Position numbers and translations under genes: made by a program
Source: Streptomyces sp. B21-083
GTDB lineage: Bacteria; Actinomycetota; Actinomycetes; Streptomycetales; Streptomycetaceae
Assembly (NCBI RefSeq): GCF_036898825.1
Contig: NZ_JARUND010000001.1
Location: forward strand, 3,224,001 to 3,288,000
Length of the DNA: 64,000 bases
Direction: 5' to 3'
The notes under the pieces: generated by a model
Database searches by the model: none
What the model saw: only the letters and a program-made list of their open reading frames with translations
Told to the model about the DNA's origin: nothing
Part shown: positions 17,377 to 27,201 of the stretch, one piece after another
Layout: every line of letters starts with the position of its first letter
How positions within the stretch are numbered: the first letter of the stretch is position 1

Positions 17377-18401
17377 TGACCACCGCACCTGAGAAGACCG
17401 AGAAGAACCTTCTCGACCCGGGCTTCGAGCTGACCCTCCGCCCCATGCGTTATCCGGACTTCTACGAGCGCTACCGGGACGCCATCAAGAACACCTGGAC
17501 CGTCGAGGAGGTCGACCTCCACTCGGACGTCTCCGACCTGGCGAAGCTGTCCGAGGGTGAGCGGCACATGATCGGCCGGCTGGTCGCGTTCTTCGCGACG
17601 GGCGACTCGATCGTCTCGAACAACCTGGTGCTCACGCTCTACAAGCACATCAACTCCCCCGAGGCGCGGCTGTATCTGAGTCGCCAGCTGTTCGAGGAGG
17701 CCGTGCACGTCCAGTTCTATCTGACCCTGCTCGACACCTATCTCCCCGACCCGGCGGACCGGGCCGCCGCCTTCGACGCGGTGGAGAACATCCCGTCCAT
17801 CCGCGAGAAGGCCGAGTTCTGCTTCCGGTGGATCAACGAGGTCGAGAAGCTCGACCGGCTGGAGACCAAGGCCGACCGCCGTCGTTTCCTCCTCAACCTC
17901 ATCTGCTTCGCCGCGTGCATCGAGGGCCTGTTCTTCTACGGTGCTTTCGCGTACGTCTACTGGTTCCGCAGCCGGGGTCTGCTGCACGGTCTGGCCACCG
18001 GCACCAACTGGGTGTTCCGGGACGAGACGATGCACATGAGCTTCGCGTTCGAGGTGGTCGACACCGTCCGCAAGGAGGAGCCGGAGCTGTTCGACGAGCA
18101 GCTCCAGCAGCAGGTGACCGACATGATGCGGGAGGCGGTCGAGGCGGAACTCCAGTTCGGCCGGGACCTGTGCGGTGAGGGCCTGCCGGGCATGAACACC
18201 GAGTCGATGCGCCAGTACCTGGAGTGCGTCGCCGACCAGCGGCTGGCGCGCCTGGGCTTCGCCCCGGTGTACGGCTCCGAGAATCCCTTCTCCTTCATGG
18301 AGCTGCAAGGGGTCCAGGAGCTGACCAACTTCTTCGAGCGCCGCCCGTCGGCGTACCAGGTGGCCGTGGAGGGCACGGTCGACCTCGACGAGGATTTCTG
18401 A
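17376..18401 (+). CDS. nrdB: Class Ia ribonucleotide reductase, small (radical) subunit
   Basis: A 341-residue ferritin-like subunit that houses the diiron site and tyrosyl radical needed by NrdA. Iron-ligand helices are visible: FEEAVHVQFYL, IEGLFFYGAFAYVYWF and DETMHMSFAFE supply the Glu/His/Asp ligands. The C-terminal tail ends in acidic residues, as needed for docking to NrdA. Its ATG overlaps the nrdA stop. In S. coelicolor the operon continues with nrdS, but here a hairpin and three unrelated genes intervene. Confidence 0.94.
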   Translation: MTTAPEKTEKNLLDPGFELTLRPMRYPDFYERYRDAIKNTWTVEEVDLHSDVSDLAKLSEGERHMIGRLVAFFATGDSIVSNNLVLTLYKHINSPEARLYLSRQLFEEAVHVQFYLTLLDTYLPDPADRAAAFDAVENIPSIREKAEFCFRWINEVEKLDRLETKADRRRFLLNLICFAACIEGLFFYGAFAYVYWFRSRGLLHGLATGTNWVFRDETMHMSFAFEVVDTVRKEEPELFDEQLQQQVTDMMREAVEAELQFGRDLCGEGLPGMNTESMRQYLECVADQRLARLGFAPVYGSENPFSFMELQGVQELTNFFERRPSAYQVAVEGTVDLDEDF

Positions 18402-18414
18402 CGCCTTGTCACTG

Positions 18415-18452
18415 ATGGTGCCGGGCTTACCGAACAGTAAGTGCGGCACCAT
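18415..18452 (+). terminator. Hairpin after nrdB
   Basis: A two-part stem: ATGGTGCCG pairs with CGGCACCAT (18415-18423/18444-18452), and an inner CTTAC/GTAAG pair closes a 6-base loop. It probably ends the nrdAB message. The rest of the 310-bp gap to the next gene shows no further gene; a GACGGAGGCAG ribosome-binding site is at its end. Confidence 0.7.
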
Positions 18453-18711
18453 CCAGACCTCGGCTTCGCCCATGGACCGCTCATCGGCCGTCCATGGACC
18501 TCCTATGGAGCGGCAAAGTTCTTCCGGCACATCTGTTCCGGTCTCGTCGGCCCCGGCTACTTTTCTGGCGATCCTGTCATGCGCACATCGGCATCACAGA
18601 ACGTTCAATGTGTCATGCCCCTGACGAAATCGCGCACTGCTGCCGCTACGCGCGTCACAGGCCTGCCACCCGCGTCGAGAACCCCACTCCAACGACGGAG
18701 GCAGTACCCCC

Positions 18712-20781
18712 ATGCGTAAGACACGCACCGACAAGCCCCGGCGGAGCCTGCGAAGACTCCTGGTCGCCGCCGCACCCGCCCTCGCCCTCAGCCTCGCCGG
18801 ACTCGTCGCGGCACCGGCGCACGCCGCTCCGGCAGTGCACGCGCCCGCGCCCACCTCGCACGTCACCCAGAACTCCAAGGCCCTCACCTCCCCGGACCGG
18901 CAGACGTTCCACTCGACCGGCAAGGCCGGCCAGAAGGTGCCGACCACGCATCTGTGCGCCACCGCCGAGCCCGGTCAAGCCTCCTGTTTCGCCCAGCGCC
19001 GGACCGACATCAAGCAGCGGCTGGCCGCCGCGGCCGCTGCCGCCGCGCCCTCCGGGCTCAGCCCGGCCAACCTGCACAGCGCCTACAACCTCCCGTCGAC
19101 CGGCGGCTCCGGCCTGACAGTCGCCGTCGTGGACGCGTACAACGACCCCAACGCCGAGTCGGACCTCGCCACTTACCGTTCGCAGTACGGCCTGTCCGCC
19201 TGCACCAAGGCAAGCGGCTGCTTCAAGCAGGTCAGTCAGACCGGTTCGACGACCTCGCTGCCGACCAACGACACCGGCTGGGCCGGCGAAGAGGCGCTCG
19301 ACCTCGACATGGTCAGCGCCGTCTGCCCCAACTGCAACATCATCCTTGTCGAGGCCGGCTCCGCCAACGACTCCGACCTCGGCATCGCCGAGAACGAGGC
19401 CGTGGCGCTCGGCGCGAAGTTCGTCTCCAACAGCTGGGGCGGCGCCGAGGCGTCATCCCAGACCACCGAGGACACCTCGTACTTCAAGCACCCCGGTGTC
19501 GCGATCACGGTCAGCTCGGGTGACAGCGCCTACGGCGCCGAGTACCCGGCAACCTCCCAGTACGTGACCGCGGTCGGCGGCACCGCCCTCTCCACCTCCT
19601 CCAACTCCCGCGGCTGGACCGAGTCCGTGTGGAAGACCAACAGCACGGAGGGGACCGGGTCCGGCTGCTCGGCGTACGACGCCAAGCCGAGCTGGCAGAC
19701 CGACACCGGGTGCGCCAAGCGCATGGAGTCGGATGTCTCGGCCGTCGCCGACCCCGCCACCGGTGTGGCCGTCTACGACACCTACGGCGGCTCCGGCTGG
19801 GCCGTCTACGGTGGTACGAGCGCCTCGGCGCCGATCATCGCGGGCGTGTACGCGCTGGCCGGCACCCCGGGTTCCAGTGACTACCCGGCGAAGTACCCGT
19901 ACAGCCACACGAGCAACCTGTACGACGTCACCAGCGGCAACAACGGCTCGTGCTCGACCTCGTACTTCTGCACCGCGACCACCGGCTACGACGGTCCGAC
20001 CGGCTGGGGCACCCCCAACGGCACCACCGCCTTCACCTCGGGCAGCAGCACGGGCAACACGGTGACCGTCACCAACCCGGGCAGTCGGTCGACCACGACC
20101 GGCGGCGCGGTCAGCCTGCAGATCAGCGCGTCCGACAGCGCGGGGGCGACCCTCACCTACAGCGCGAGCGGTCTGCCGACCGGGCTGTCGATCAGCGGCT
20201 CGACCGGCCTGATCTCCGGTACGGCGTCCACCGCGGGCACCTACCAGGTCACCGTGACCGCGAAGGACAGCACCGGCGCCTCCGGCTCAGCCTCCTTCAG
20301 CTGGACCGTCGGGTCGAGCAGCGGCACCTGCACCTCGTCCCAGCTGCTCGGCAACCCCGGCTTCGAGTCGGGCAACACCACCTGGACCGCCTCCACCAGC
20401 GTCATCAGCAACTCCACCAGTGAGTCGGCGCACGCCGGGTCCTACTACGCGTGGCTGGACGGGTACGGCTCCGCGCACACCGACACGCTGTCCCAGTCGG
20501 TGACCGTGCCCAGCGGCTGCAAGGCCACCTTCACCTTCTACCTGCACGTCGACACCAAGGAGACCTCCACCAGCACCGCCTACGACAAGCTGACGGTCAC
20601 CGCCGGATCGACCACCCTGGCGACGTACTCGAACGTCAACGCCGCCTCGGGCTACGCGCAGAAGTCCTTCGACCTCTCCTCGTACGCCGGCTCCACCGTC
20701 ACCCTGAAGTTCAGCGGTGTCGAGGACTCCTCGCTCCAGACCAGCTTCGTCCTCGACGACACAGCCGTCACGACCAGCTGA
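18712..20781 (+). CDS. Secreted sedolisin (S53) serine-carboxyl peptidase with C-terminal accessory domains
   Basis: A 689-residue exported acid-type endopeptidase. A signal peptide (about 1-40, positive start, hydrophobic core, APAHAAP cleavage region) precedes a short propeptide-like part. The catalytic Glu and Asp sit in GEEALDLD (E193, D197) and the nucleophile in YGGTSASAP (Ser370), the expected S53 triad. After a Ser/Thr-rich link, a putative immunoglobulin-like (He_PIG/cadherin-like) domain covers about 445-545. A jelly-roll domain starting [10 protein letters not shown] (about 550-689) may bind polymers. It lies between nrdB and the likely nrdS gene and is unrelated to nucleotide metabolism. 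No TTA codon seen. Confidence 0.9.
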   Translation: MRKTRTDKPRRSLRRLLVAAAPALALSLAGLVAAPAHAAPAVHAPAPTSHVTQNSKALTSPDRQTFHSTGKAGQKVPTTHLCATAEPGQASCFAQRRTDIKQRLAAAAAAAAPSGLSPANLHSAYNLPSTGGSGLTVAVVDAYNDPNAESDLATYRSQYGLSACTKASGCFKQVSQTGSTTSLPTNDTGWAGEEALDLDMVSAVCPNCNIILVEAGSANDSDLGIAENEAVALGAKFVSNSWGGAEASSQTTEDTSYFKHPGVAITVSSGDSAYGAEYPATSQYVTAVGGTALSTSSNSRGWTESVWKTNSTEGTGSGCSAYDAKPSWQTDTGCAKRMESDVSAVADPATGVAVYDTYGGSGWAVYGGTSASAPIIAGVYALAGTPGSSDYPAKYPYSHTSNLYDVTSGNNGSCSTSYFCTATTGYDGPTGWGTPNGTTAFTSGSSTGNTVTVTNPGSRSTTTGGAVSLQISASDSAGATLTYSASGLPTGLSISGSTGLISGTASTAGTYQVTVTAKDSTGASGSASFSWTVGSSSGTCTSSQLLGNPGFESGNTTWTASTSVISNSTSESAHAGSYYAWLDGYGSAHTDTLSQSVTVPSGCKATFTFYLHVDTKETSTSTAYDKLTVTAGSTTLATYSNVNAASGYAQKSFDLSSYAGSTVTLKFSGVEDSSLQTSFVLDDTAVTTS

Positions 20782-20797
20782 TCACCGCTTCGCACCC

Positions 20798-20829
20798 AGC
20801 CCCGGTCGCCGCCCTTCGCGGCCGGGGCT
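20798..20829 (+). terminator. Hairpin after the sedolisin gene
   Basis: AGCCCCGG (20798-20805) pairs with CCGGGGCT (20822-20829) around a GC-rich loop, 17 bp after the stop codon. Confidence 0.6.
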
Positions 20830-20886
20830 TCGGTGTGGGATCCGGACGTGCGGGTCACCCGTCGAACGGAAGAAGGAGGCTCCCCC

Positions 20887-21384
20887 ATGCGTCGAACGAT
20901 CCGCCGGCACGCGACCCTCGCCCTCCCGGTACTCACTCTCACCATCGCCCTCGCAGGCTGCGCCGACCGGAGTGACAGCGGCAGGGACGGCGGCAGCAGC
21001 GTGTCGGCCCCCTCCACGGCGAGCACGAGCCCGAACACGAGCGCGAGCCCGACCCCCAGTCCTGCGGGCTGTGCGGCAACGACGACGCTCGGCGCCCGCG
21101 ACAGCGGCCGTACGGTGTGCCTGACGGTGGGCGACACGGTCCGCATCAGCCTCGACGGAACCTCCGAGCGGCCCTGGAAGCCGCTCACGGCGAGCGGCGC
21201 CGGCCTGGAGGCGGCCAACAGCGGGGTCGTGCTGCGAGCCGGCGACGCGAGCGCCGCCTTCAAGGCCGTATCGGCGGGCAGGACCCGGCTGGAGTCCACG
21301 CGGCCGCTGTGCGCCGCCGCCCGGCCAGGCCAGGTCTCGTGCCGGGGGATTCAGGAGTGGTGGGTCGCCGTGGTGGTGAAGTAG
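20887..21384 (+). CDS. Putative secreted lipoprotein, unknown function
   Basis: A 165-residue protein. A twin-Arg-containing signal MRRTIRRHATLALPVLTLT leads to a lipobox ending LAGC, then a Ser/Thr/Pro-rich linker (about residues 30-60) and a compact C-terminal part with two cysteine-containing segments. The ATG at 20887 follows AGAAGGAGG. The C-terminal half resembles small periplasmic beta-rich domains, but I recognise no family. It is cotranscribed at most with the sedolisin gene and overlaps the end of a small convergent gene by 34 bp. Confidence 0.75.
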   Translation: MRRTIRRHATLALPVLTLTIALAGCADRSDSGRDGGSSVSAPSTASTSPNTSASPTPSPAGCAATTTLGARDSGRTVCLTVGDTVRISLDGTSERPWKPLTASGAGLEAANSGVVLRAGDASAAFKAVSAGRTRLESTRPLCAAARPGQVSCRGIQEWWVAVVVK

Positions 21385-21578
21385 AGGCGCCACCGCGCGG
21401 GACGCTCCGTGGGGCCGATCGGCCCGTCCTCCCCTCGAACCCGCTCGGCCTCGCGGATCTGATGGTCGATGCGACGGTCCTTGGCGATGCCGATCAGGGA
21501 CGGAAGGGCGAGGGCCGCGAAGATCGCGACGACGACGAGGATTCCGACGATGTTGTCCGTTGCTGTGTTCATGGACAT
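21351..21578 (-). CDS. Small single-pass membrane protein
   Basis: A 75-residue protein starting MSMNTATDN. It has one hydrophobic helix (IVGILVVVAIFAALALPSLI) followed by a charged tail rich in Arg, Glu and Asp. Third codon positions are almost all G or C, which favours a real gene although it overlaps the 3' end of the convergent lipoprotein gene. The start could instead be the ATG at 21572. Function unknown. Confidence 0.6.
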   Translation of the reverse strand: MSMNTATDNIVGILVVVAIFAALALPSLIGIAKDRRIDHQIREAERVRGEDGPIGPTERPARWRLYFTTTATHHS

Positions 21579-21665
21579 CAGTCTCGACCCGAACACTCCT
21601 GACCGTCAGTGGCAGGACTGCCGCACACCCTCGATTTCCTGCCAAAGGCGAGGCACACTGGCAGC

Positions 21666-22628
21666 ATGCTCGAAAACGTGGCCGTCGTCCTGCTCGACGG
21701 AGTGCATCCCTTTGAACTCGGTGTCGTCTGCGAGGTCTTCGGTCTGGACCGCGGCGACGAGGGCCTGCCGGTGTACGACTTCGCCGTCGCCTCGGCCGAG
21801 GGTCCGACCCTGACCACCCACGCGGGCTTCACCGTGGGTACGGAACACGGGCTGGAGCGGCTGGAGACGGCCGATCTGATCGCCGTACCGGCCGGGGAGA
21901 CCTATGTGAACCGGGAGTACCCGCCGGAGCTGCTGGACGCGCTGCGGCGGGCCGTGGAGCGCGGCGCCCGGGTGCTCAGCGTGTGTTCCGGCGCCTTCGT
22001 GCTCGCCGCCGCGGGACTGCTGGACGGCCTGCGCTGCGCGGTGCACTGGCGGCACGCGGAGGAACTGGCCCGGCGCTATCCGCGGGTCCTGGTCGAGCCG
22101 GACGTGCTGTACGTCGACACCGGGCTGGTGATCACCTCCGCCGGTACGGCCGCCGGGATCGACGCCTGTCTGCACCTCGTACGCCTGGAGCACGGGCCCG
22201 AGGTCGCCAACGCCATCGCCCGGCGGATGGTCGTACCGCCGCACCGGGACGGCGGACAGGCCCAGTACATCGAGCGGCCCCTGCCCCGGTCGCGGTGCGA
22301 CACGGTCGGGGAGGTGCTGGTGTGGATGGAGCGCCATCTCGACGAGGAGGTGACCGTCGAGCAGCTCGCCGAGCGCGCCCACATGTCGCCCCGAACCTTC
22401 GCCCGCCGCTTCCAGCAGGAGACCGGCACCACGCCCTACCGCTGGATTCTGCGGCAACGCGTGCTGCTGGCCCAGCAGTTGCTGGAGGCGACGGACGAGA
22501 CGATGGACGCGATCGCCTGGCGCACCGGGTTCGGCAACGCGGCGGCGCTGCGCCATCAGTTCGTACGGTCGCTGGGCACGACCCCGCAGGCGTACCGGCG
22601 TACGTTCAAGGGCCCGGAGGCCGCCTGA
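21666..22628 (+). CDS. nrdS: AraC-family regulator with DJ-1/PfpI domain, probable NrdS
   Basis: A 320-residue GlxA-type regulator. The N-terminal DJ-1/PfpI-like domain (about 1-170) includes VCSGAFVLAAAGLLDG with the nucleophile-elbow cysteine, and HWRHAEELA. The C-terminal AraC double helix-turn-helix contains VTVEQLAERAHMSPRTFARR and, in its second motif, DAIAWRTGFGNAAALRHQF. The ATG at 21666 (MLENVAVV) is preferred to the earlier in-frame ATG. In S. coelicolor an AraC-like gene called nrdS is cotranscribed with nrdAB. Here the candidate lies next to the P450 gene as expected but is 3.2 kb from nrdB. The identity as nrdS rests on that synteny. Confidence 0.8.
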   Translation: MLENVAVVLLDGVHPFELGVVCEVFGLDRGDEGLPVYDFAVASAEGPTLTTHAGFTVGTEHGLERLETADLIAVPAGETYVNREYPPELLDALRRAVERGARVLSVCSGAFVLAAAGLLDGLRCAVHWRHAEELARRYPRVLVEPDVLYVDTGLVITSAGTAAGIDACLHLVRLEHGPEVANAIARRMVVPPHRDGGQAQYIERPLPRSRCDTVGEVLVWMERHLDEEVTVEQLAERAHMSPRTFARRFQQETGTTPYRWILRQRVLLAQQLLEATDETMDAIAWRTGFGNAAALRHQFVRSLGTTPQAYRRTFKGPEAA

Positions 22629-22658
22629 ACGCACGCCCGCGCGACCACCCGGGCCGCT

Positions 22659-24029
22659 TCAGCGGGGTATCGCCCGCAGGAGCATCCGGTCCGGGTGCAG
22701 GGTGATGCCCACGCGGAGCGCGTCCCGCGATTCGGGCACCCGTTCGAAACGCCACTTCCTCGCCAGCTCTGCCGTGAGAATGGTCAGCATGGCCATCGAG
22801 AAGTGGTCACTCGGACACTTGCGATTGCCCACACCGAACGGGGTCATCGCGTACTTGGGCAGGTCCTTGACGCGTTCCGGAAGCCAGCGGTCGGGGTCGA
22901 ACTCGGTGTTCCGCTCGTACGAACGCGGATCGCGCTGTATCGCGTACGGGCTGTACACGAGATCGGCACCGGACGGAATCCGATAGCCGCCCAGCTCGGT
23001 CTCGGCCACCGCCCTCCGGGTCAATATCCATACGGGTGGCTGCAAACGCATCGTCTCGACGACGACATTGTTCGTGTGCCCCAGCTCGCGGACGTCAGCG
23101 AATGCGACCGGACGGTCGCCCGCGACGGATTCTCCCTCCTCGGCCACCTTGTCCGCGTGTTCCGGCTGCTCGGCGAGTACCTGGAGCAGCGACATGATCG
23201 TGGAGGCGACGGTTTCGGCGCCCGGGGTGACTATGGCGACGACCTGATCGTGGATCTCCTGTTCGCCTATGGGGTCGCCATTCTCGTCCTTCGCTGTCAG
23301 CAGCGCCGTCAGCAGATCGTCCGGATTCTGACCGGATGCCCGGCGTTCGGCCACGATCTCGTCGACGACGAGATGCATATCGGCCAGAGCCCGGTCGAAT
23401 TTGCGGTTGGCAGGCAGGGGAAGCCGGTAGAGCGGTCCCGCCGGGATCACCATGCGCCGGTACATCCCCAGGAACACCGTGGCGAGCGCGGCGCACAGTC
23501 GTTCGGCGCGCTCGTCCATGTAATCGCCGCGCAGCAGACAGCGCGCCGCGATGCGCACGGCGACCCGGAAGGCCTCCGAGGTGCAGTCGATGATCTTGCC
23601 GGGCTGCCAGCGCCGGGCGAACGCCTGCGCCTCCTCCTCCATGATCGGCCCGTACTCGGGGAGGACGTCCAGCCTGAACGCGGGCTGGATGGTGCGCCGT
23701 TGACGCCGGTGGGTGGGCCCGTTGGCGGTGGCCACGCCCTGCTTGCCGAGCAGCCCTTCGAGGGACTCCCACAGCGGGCCGCCGATGATGTAGTCCGGGT
23801 TGAGGGCGAGTTCCCCGACCAGGTCCGGCGCGGTGGCGGCGTACACCGTCTTGGGGCCGAGTTTCAGCCGTACGACGTCGCCGTGGTCGCGGAGCCGGGC
23901 GAAGTAGCCCAGCGGGTCGCGGACCAGCTGCCAGCCGTGGCCGAGGAGCGGGACACCGCCGCCCGCGAAGGGCGGATCGGGCAGCTCCCTGGTGTCCGGG
24001 GACGCGGGGCGTACTGATTCGACGGTCAT
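22659..24029 (-). CDS. cyp170A1: Cytochrome P450 CYP170A1-type, epi-isozizaene oxidase
   Basis: A 456-residue cytoplasmic P450 that oxidises epi-isozizaene in two steps through albaflavenols to the antibiotic sesquiterpene ketone albaflavenone. The I-helix reads [10 protein letters not shown], the K-helix ExxR is ETMR, and the haem loop [11 protein letters not shown] has its thiolate Cys at residue 405. The usual glycine after CxG is replaced by serine. The S. coelicolor enzyme is also known to contain a second, moonlighting farnesene synthase site; an Asp-rich DDLLT element is present here. The start codon overlaps the terpene synthase stop by 4 bp (ATGA), so translation is coupled. Short convergent gap to nrdS. 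Confidence 0.93.
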   Translation of the reverse strand: MTVESVRPASPDTRELPDPPFAGGGVPLLGHGWQLVRDPLGYFARLRDHGDVVRLKLGPKTVYAATAPDLVGELALNPDYIIGGPLWESLEGLLGKQGVATANGPTHRRQRRTIQPAFRLDVLPEYGPIMEEEAQAFARRWQPGKIIDCTSEAFRVAVRIAARCLLRGDYMDERAERLCAALATVFLGMYRRMVIPAGPLYRLPLPANRKFDRALADMHLVVDEIVAERRASGQNPDDLLTALLTAKDENGDPIGEQEIHDQVVAIVTPGAETVASTIMSLLQVLAEQPEHADKVAEEGESVAGDRPVAFADVRELGHTNNVVVETMRLQPPVWILTRRAVAETELGGYRIPSGADLVYSPYAIQRDPRSYERNTEFDPDRWLPERVKDLPKYAMTPFGVGNRKCPSDHFSMAMLTILTAELARKWRFERVPESRDALRVGITLHPDRMLLRAIPR

Positions 24030-25111
24030 TTCTCACCTGCCGCTTCGTTGTTGACGTACGGGGGTGTGGCGCGGTCGTCCCAGTTGTCGACCATGTAACG
24101 GCCGGACTCGTGGTGGAACCAGTAGACGGAACTGAACCAGTTCCGCATATTGTCGAGACAGGCACTCAGGGCCCTGCTCGTTTCTTTTCCTCGCACGCTG
24201 CCGTCGTCGAGTGACGCGGCGAGACGGCGCACATCTTTTTCCGCCGCGAGGAATTCGTGGACGGCACCCTCGACCCGCCTCCTGATTTCCGCGACGGCCT
24301 CCTCGAGTGTCAGTCCCTCGTGCCGGATGAGACTGATCCCGAGATTGTGTACCTCGTCCCCCGCGATCTCCTTCGGAAGCGAGCAGAGGTCGTTGTACCA
24401 GGCGGCGAATTCCTGGCTCAGGAGAGCCGCCCGGCGGAATGCGGAGTTCTTCCTCACCACGTTGGGGAGTTCGCATCCCGCGCTCGGTTCCAGAAGATCG
24501 GTCCAGATCCAGTGCGCGAAGGTGAGCCGTCGCAGTTCGAGGTATTCCTCGACTTTTGGCACCGTTCCGTTTGTACGGTTGCGGAATTCGCGGTCGTACG
24601 CGTTGATCACCGCGTGGAAGTGCCGCGCGAAGCGGGCGTTCCACCTCCTGCCCAGGAACGAGTACAGGCGCAGCAGGCTGTCCGCGAACCCCGCGACCAG
24701 CGGATCCGGGTGGTGGAGATAGGGCCCGGGTTCGTCCAGCGCGGAATGGAGCAGTTCCTTGAGTTGCCGCCAGGCGGCGGGCCGGCCGTGCACGATGTCA
24801 CGGTCGTGGCGGTCGTCCCAGACGAAGAACCAGGCGCTGTAGTCCGCTATCGCCTGGAGAACGTCGTCCGGGGCGCCGAGGTAGTACCCGGCCATGAGGT
24901 CGGTGTAGCAAAGGCCGTCGGCATATTCTGCGACCTTGTCCGGTGGCATGAGGCGTTTTTCCAGCAGCCAGGCCCTGGTCTTCTCCTGCAGTCGGGGCCA
25001 ATACGGGTGCAGTTGCCGGGGAAACGCCGCCTCGATCACCGGTAAGGCCAGTGATGGTGGGATCGCTACCGCTGGTGTCGCCGGTGAGGTGCTGTGTGGG
25101 AAAGCAGGCAC
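24026..25111 (-). CDS. Epi-isozizaene synthase (class I sesquiterpene cyclase)
   Basis: A 361-residue Mg-dependent terpene synthase that cyclises farnesyl diphosphate to epi-isozizaene. The metal motifs are DDRHD (residues 99-103) and NDLCSLPKE (240-248), and the C-terminal RY pair lies in GRYMVD. I chose the GTG at 25111: GAGAGGGG lies 7 bp upstream and the product has exactly the length I recall for the S. coelicolor enzyme; the frame is open for 54 codons further but without similarity. Codon 23 (25043-25045) is TTA, so translation should need the bldA tRNA and be delayed to aerial growth. Coupled to the P450 gene by a 4-bp overlap. Confidence 0.94.
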   Translation of the reverse strand: MPAFPHSTSPATPAVAIPPSLALPVIEAAFPRQLHPYWPRLQEKTRAWLLEKRLMPPDKVAEYADGLCYTDLMAGYYLGAPDDVLQAIADYSAWFFVWDDRHDRDIVHGRPAAWRQLKELLHSALDEPGPYLHHPDPLVAGFADSLLRLYSFLGRRWNARFARHFHAVINAYDREFRNRTNGTVPKVEEYLELRRLTFAHWIWTDLLEPSAGCELPNVVRKNSAFRRAALLSQEFAAWYNDLCSLPKEIAGDEVHNLGISLIRHEGLTLEEAVAEIRRRVEGAVHEFLAAEKDVRRLAASLDDGSVRGKETSRALSACLDNMRNWFSSVYWFHHESGRYMVDNWDDRATPPYVNNEAAGEK

Positions 25112-25340
25112 GAACAAACCCCTCTCAGCCGCGAGTTGGCGCAACACCCCTCCCGCCGTGCCGGGCGTGCGCCGTTGCGTATCCCCGCAGTTCCCATTCA
25201 GCACCACAACTGACCGTTCTGGGAACGCATTTGCTTCCTTCACTACCCCAAGCTGCCGAGATTCGCCGCTCACTTGACTGGTTACGGATCACGGTATGCG
25301 CACTTGAGTCCAGGTTTCGATCGAACGTGCGACGGACATG
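25112..25340 (-). promoter_or_regulatory. Promoter region of the albaflavenone operon
   Basis: About 230 bp between the terpene synthase start and the def terminator. It is noticeably less GC-rich than its surroundings, and it should hold the promoter of the two-gene operon. I could not pick -10/-35 boxes with confidence. Confidence 0.45.
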
Positions 25341-25384
25341 CGAACGGCTCCTGGTCAGGCATCGTCCTGACCAGGAGCCGTTCG
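25341..25384 (-). terminator. Terminator after def
   Basis: A perfect 19-bp stem (25341-25359 with 25366-25384) around a 6-base loop, 35 bp past the def stop. It separates def transcription from the terpene operon on the same strand. Confidence 0.92.
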
Positions 25385-25418
25385 GGTGTACGCCTGCCTC
25401 AGGCGTTGTCAGAAGTTG

Positions 25419-26069
25419 TCAGTCGTTCGCGACCACGGGGTACCGGGGCTCGTTCTCGGCCATCTGCCGCAGGGCGTCCTTGCGCTCGCGCTTGGAGAGC
25501 CGGTCGATGTACAGGTATCCGTACAGGTGATCGGTCTCGTGCTGCAGACAGCGCGCGAAGTAGCCGGTGCCCCGCACCTTGATGGGGTTGCCCTTCTCGT
25601 CCTGCCCGGTCACCTCGGCGTAGTCGGGCCGGGCCAGCGGCGCGTACGCGGTCGGCACCGAGAGGCAGCCCTCGTTGCTGTCGTCCAGCCGACGCCGGTC
25701 GGCGGACAGCTCGACCAGCTTCGGGTTGCAGATGACACCCGTGTGCCGGGCGCCGTCGTCGTCGGGGCAGTCGTAGATGAAGACCTTAAGGTCGACACCG
25801 ACCTGGTTGGCGGCCAGACCCACGCCCTCGGCGGTGCGCTGGCTGGCGAACATGTCCGCGACCAACTGGTCCAGTTCCGGGCCGAACTCGGTGACGTCCT
25901 GGCACTCCTTGTGCAGCACCGGGTTGCCGACGACCGTGATGGGCCGCGAGGTCCCCCGCTCACGCCAGGCCGCCTCACGCTCCTCGCCGTCCTCGGTGTC
26001 GACGACGAACCCCTCGTCGTCCACGGGAAGCACGCCCACGTGCTGCTGATCGGTGTCCTGCTGCGCCAT
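25419..26069 (-). CDS. def: Peptide deformylase
   Basis: A 216-residue metalloenzyme that removes the formyl group from new proteins. All three family motifs are present: GVGLAANQ (motif 1), EGCLSVP with the metal cysteine (motif 2) and QHETDHLYG with the HExxH metal histidines and catalytic Glu (motif 3). The N-terminus carries an acidic extension of about 40 residues ([14 protein letters not shown]) before the deformylase core, longer than the E. coli form. It is transcribed alone, ending at the hairpin at 25341. Streptomycetes usually have more than one def paralogue; this may not be the only copy. Confidence 0.95.
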   Translation of the reverse strand: MAQQDTDQQHVGVLPVDDEGFVVDTEDGEEREAAWRERGTSRPITVVGNPVLHKECQDVTEFGPELDQLVADMFASQRTAEGVGLAANQVGVDLKVFIYDCPDDDGARHTGVICNPKLVELSADRRRLDDSNEGCLSVPTAYAPLARPDYAEVTGQDEKGNPIKVRGTGYFARCLQHETDHLYGYLYIDRLSKRERKDALRQMAENEPRYPVVAND

Positions 26070-26141
26070 GCCGACGATGCCTTCCTACAAAATCCGGGGT
26101 GGTGAGTTGCTGATACAGGGTACGGGGAAGCGCCCTGTAGG

Positions 26142-26218
26142 AGCCGCCCCGCAGGGGCGCCCCTAGGGGCGCGGGGAACTGCGCGACAAGCCACGACGGC
26201 CCCGCACCCGGCAACGAG
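26142..26218. repeat. Dispersed Streptomyces intergenic repeat, copy 2
   Basis: Contains a GCCGCCCCGCAGGGGC hairpin-forming block, an AGGGGCGCGGGGAAC core and an ACAAGCCACGACGGCCCCGC tail. The same three blocks, with one insertion, recur at 38504-38597, and the core recurs inverted at 14606-14686. It lies between two genes on the same strand. Confidence 0.65.
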
Positions 26219-26220
26219 CC

Positions 26221-27201
26221 TCAGCAGACCTCTTCCAGATCCCGCCAGTCCCGAGTATCCGGACTGTCGGCGACCCACCCGTCCAGCAGCCCTCGCACGA
26301 GAGACGCCGGGGCCGCAAGGCCACACTCCCGCTCAGGCGCCCAGAACTGCCCGTCCGTACGGTGCCCCAGCGGCCCGGGATGCCCCGGCTCACTGTGATC
26401 GTGCGGATCGAGATGCTCCCCATCACCCTCGTCGGACGGCATCCGTGACTCCGAACACATCCGGCACAGCAACCGCACCGACGACGACCAGTCCTCCGCG
26501 GCGAACCCCGCGTCGGACGCCAGCCGCTCCAGGGCGTCCCTGTCGTCCTCGGCGGCGGCCTCCAGGAGGACCACCCAGGTGGGCACCGGCGAGGGCGCCC
26601 ACAGCTCGATCTCGTCGAAGACGGGGTAGGAGTGCCCGGCCACGGTGGTCCGCTCCCCGTGGGGCACCCCGTCGTGCAGCACGACCTCGCCCCAGCGCCG
26701 CCCGGAGGACGGCAGCGGAATCGACAGCACCTCGACGCGCGCGGGGTCGAGCCGCCGCCCCCACACGACCTCGGCCTCGCCCTCCGGCGACAGCCGTACG
26801 GCCGCGCTGCCCAGGTCCATACCGACGGGCTCACCGGCGGCAGCGGCGCCCCCGGGCACCCGCAGCCCGTACGCCTGCCAGGCCCGACGGGCCAGCGGCC
26901 AGTCCTGCAGAGCCGTGGCCGCGATGCCCACGTTCCACCAGTCGGGGGCCCCGGTCTCCCGGTCGAGCAGGGCGATGGCGCGCAGGCCGGCCGCCCTCGC
27001 CTGTTCCCAGTCGTGCCGGAACTTGTGCAGCAGGGCCAGGTTGAACCAGGACTCGGACAGCCAGGGTTCCAGATCGGCGGCACGTGTCAGCAACGCGCCC
27101 GCGTCCTCGTACCGCCCGTCGCCGATCAGCGTGAACGCCCGGTCGGTGGCCTGCCGCCATGAGGCGGAGGGCCGGTGCCGCCCCTTGCCGAAGATCCTCA
27201 C
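26221..27201 (-). CDS. Tetratricopeptide-repeat protein, unknown function
   Basis: A 326-residue cytoplasmic protein. The N-terminal third has TPR-like helices (DRAFTLIGDGRYEDAGALLT and a second LSESWFNLALLHKFRHDWEQ), followed by a mixed alpha/beta part. Near the C-terminus RLLCRMC holds two cysteines, with a later His-Asp-His segment (HLDPHDHS) that could bind metal. I chose the GTG at 27201 (VRIFGKG) because the TPR domain begins soon after and the upstream extension is low-complexity; the ATG at 27303 is the alternative. Conserved in Streptomyces next to def, function not known. Confidence 0.72.
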   Translation of the reverse strand: MRIFGKGRHRPSASWRQATDRAFTLIGDGRYEDAGALLTRAADLEPWLSESWFNLALLHKFRHDWEQARAAGLRAIALLDRETGAPDWWNVGIAATALQDWPLARRAWQAYGLRVPGGAAAAGEPVGMDLGSAAVRLSPEGEAEVVWGRRLDPARVEVLSIPLPSSGRRWGEVVLHDGVPHGERTTVAGHSYPVFDEIELWAPSPVPTWVVLLEAAAEDDRDALERLASDAGFAAEDWSSSVRLLCRMCSESRMPSDEGDGEHLDPHDHSEPGHPGPLGHRTDGQFWAPERECGLAAPASLVRGLLDGWVADSPDTRDWRDLEEVC

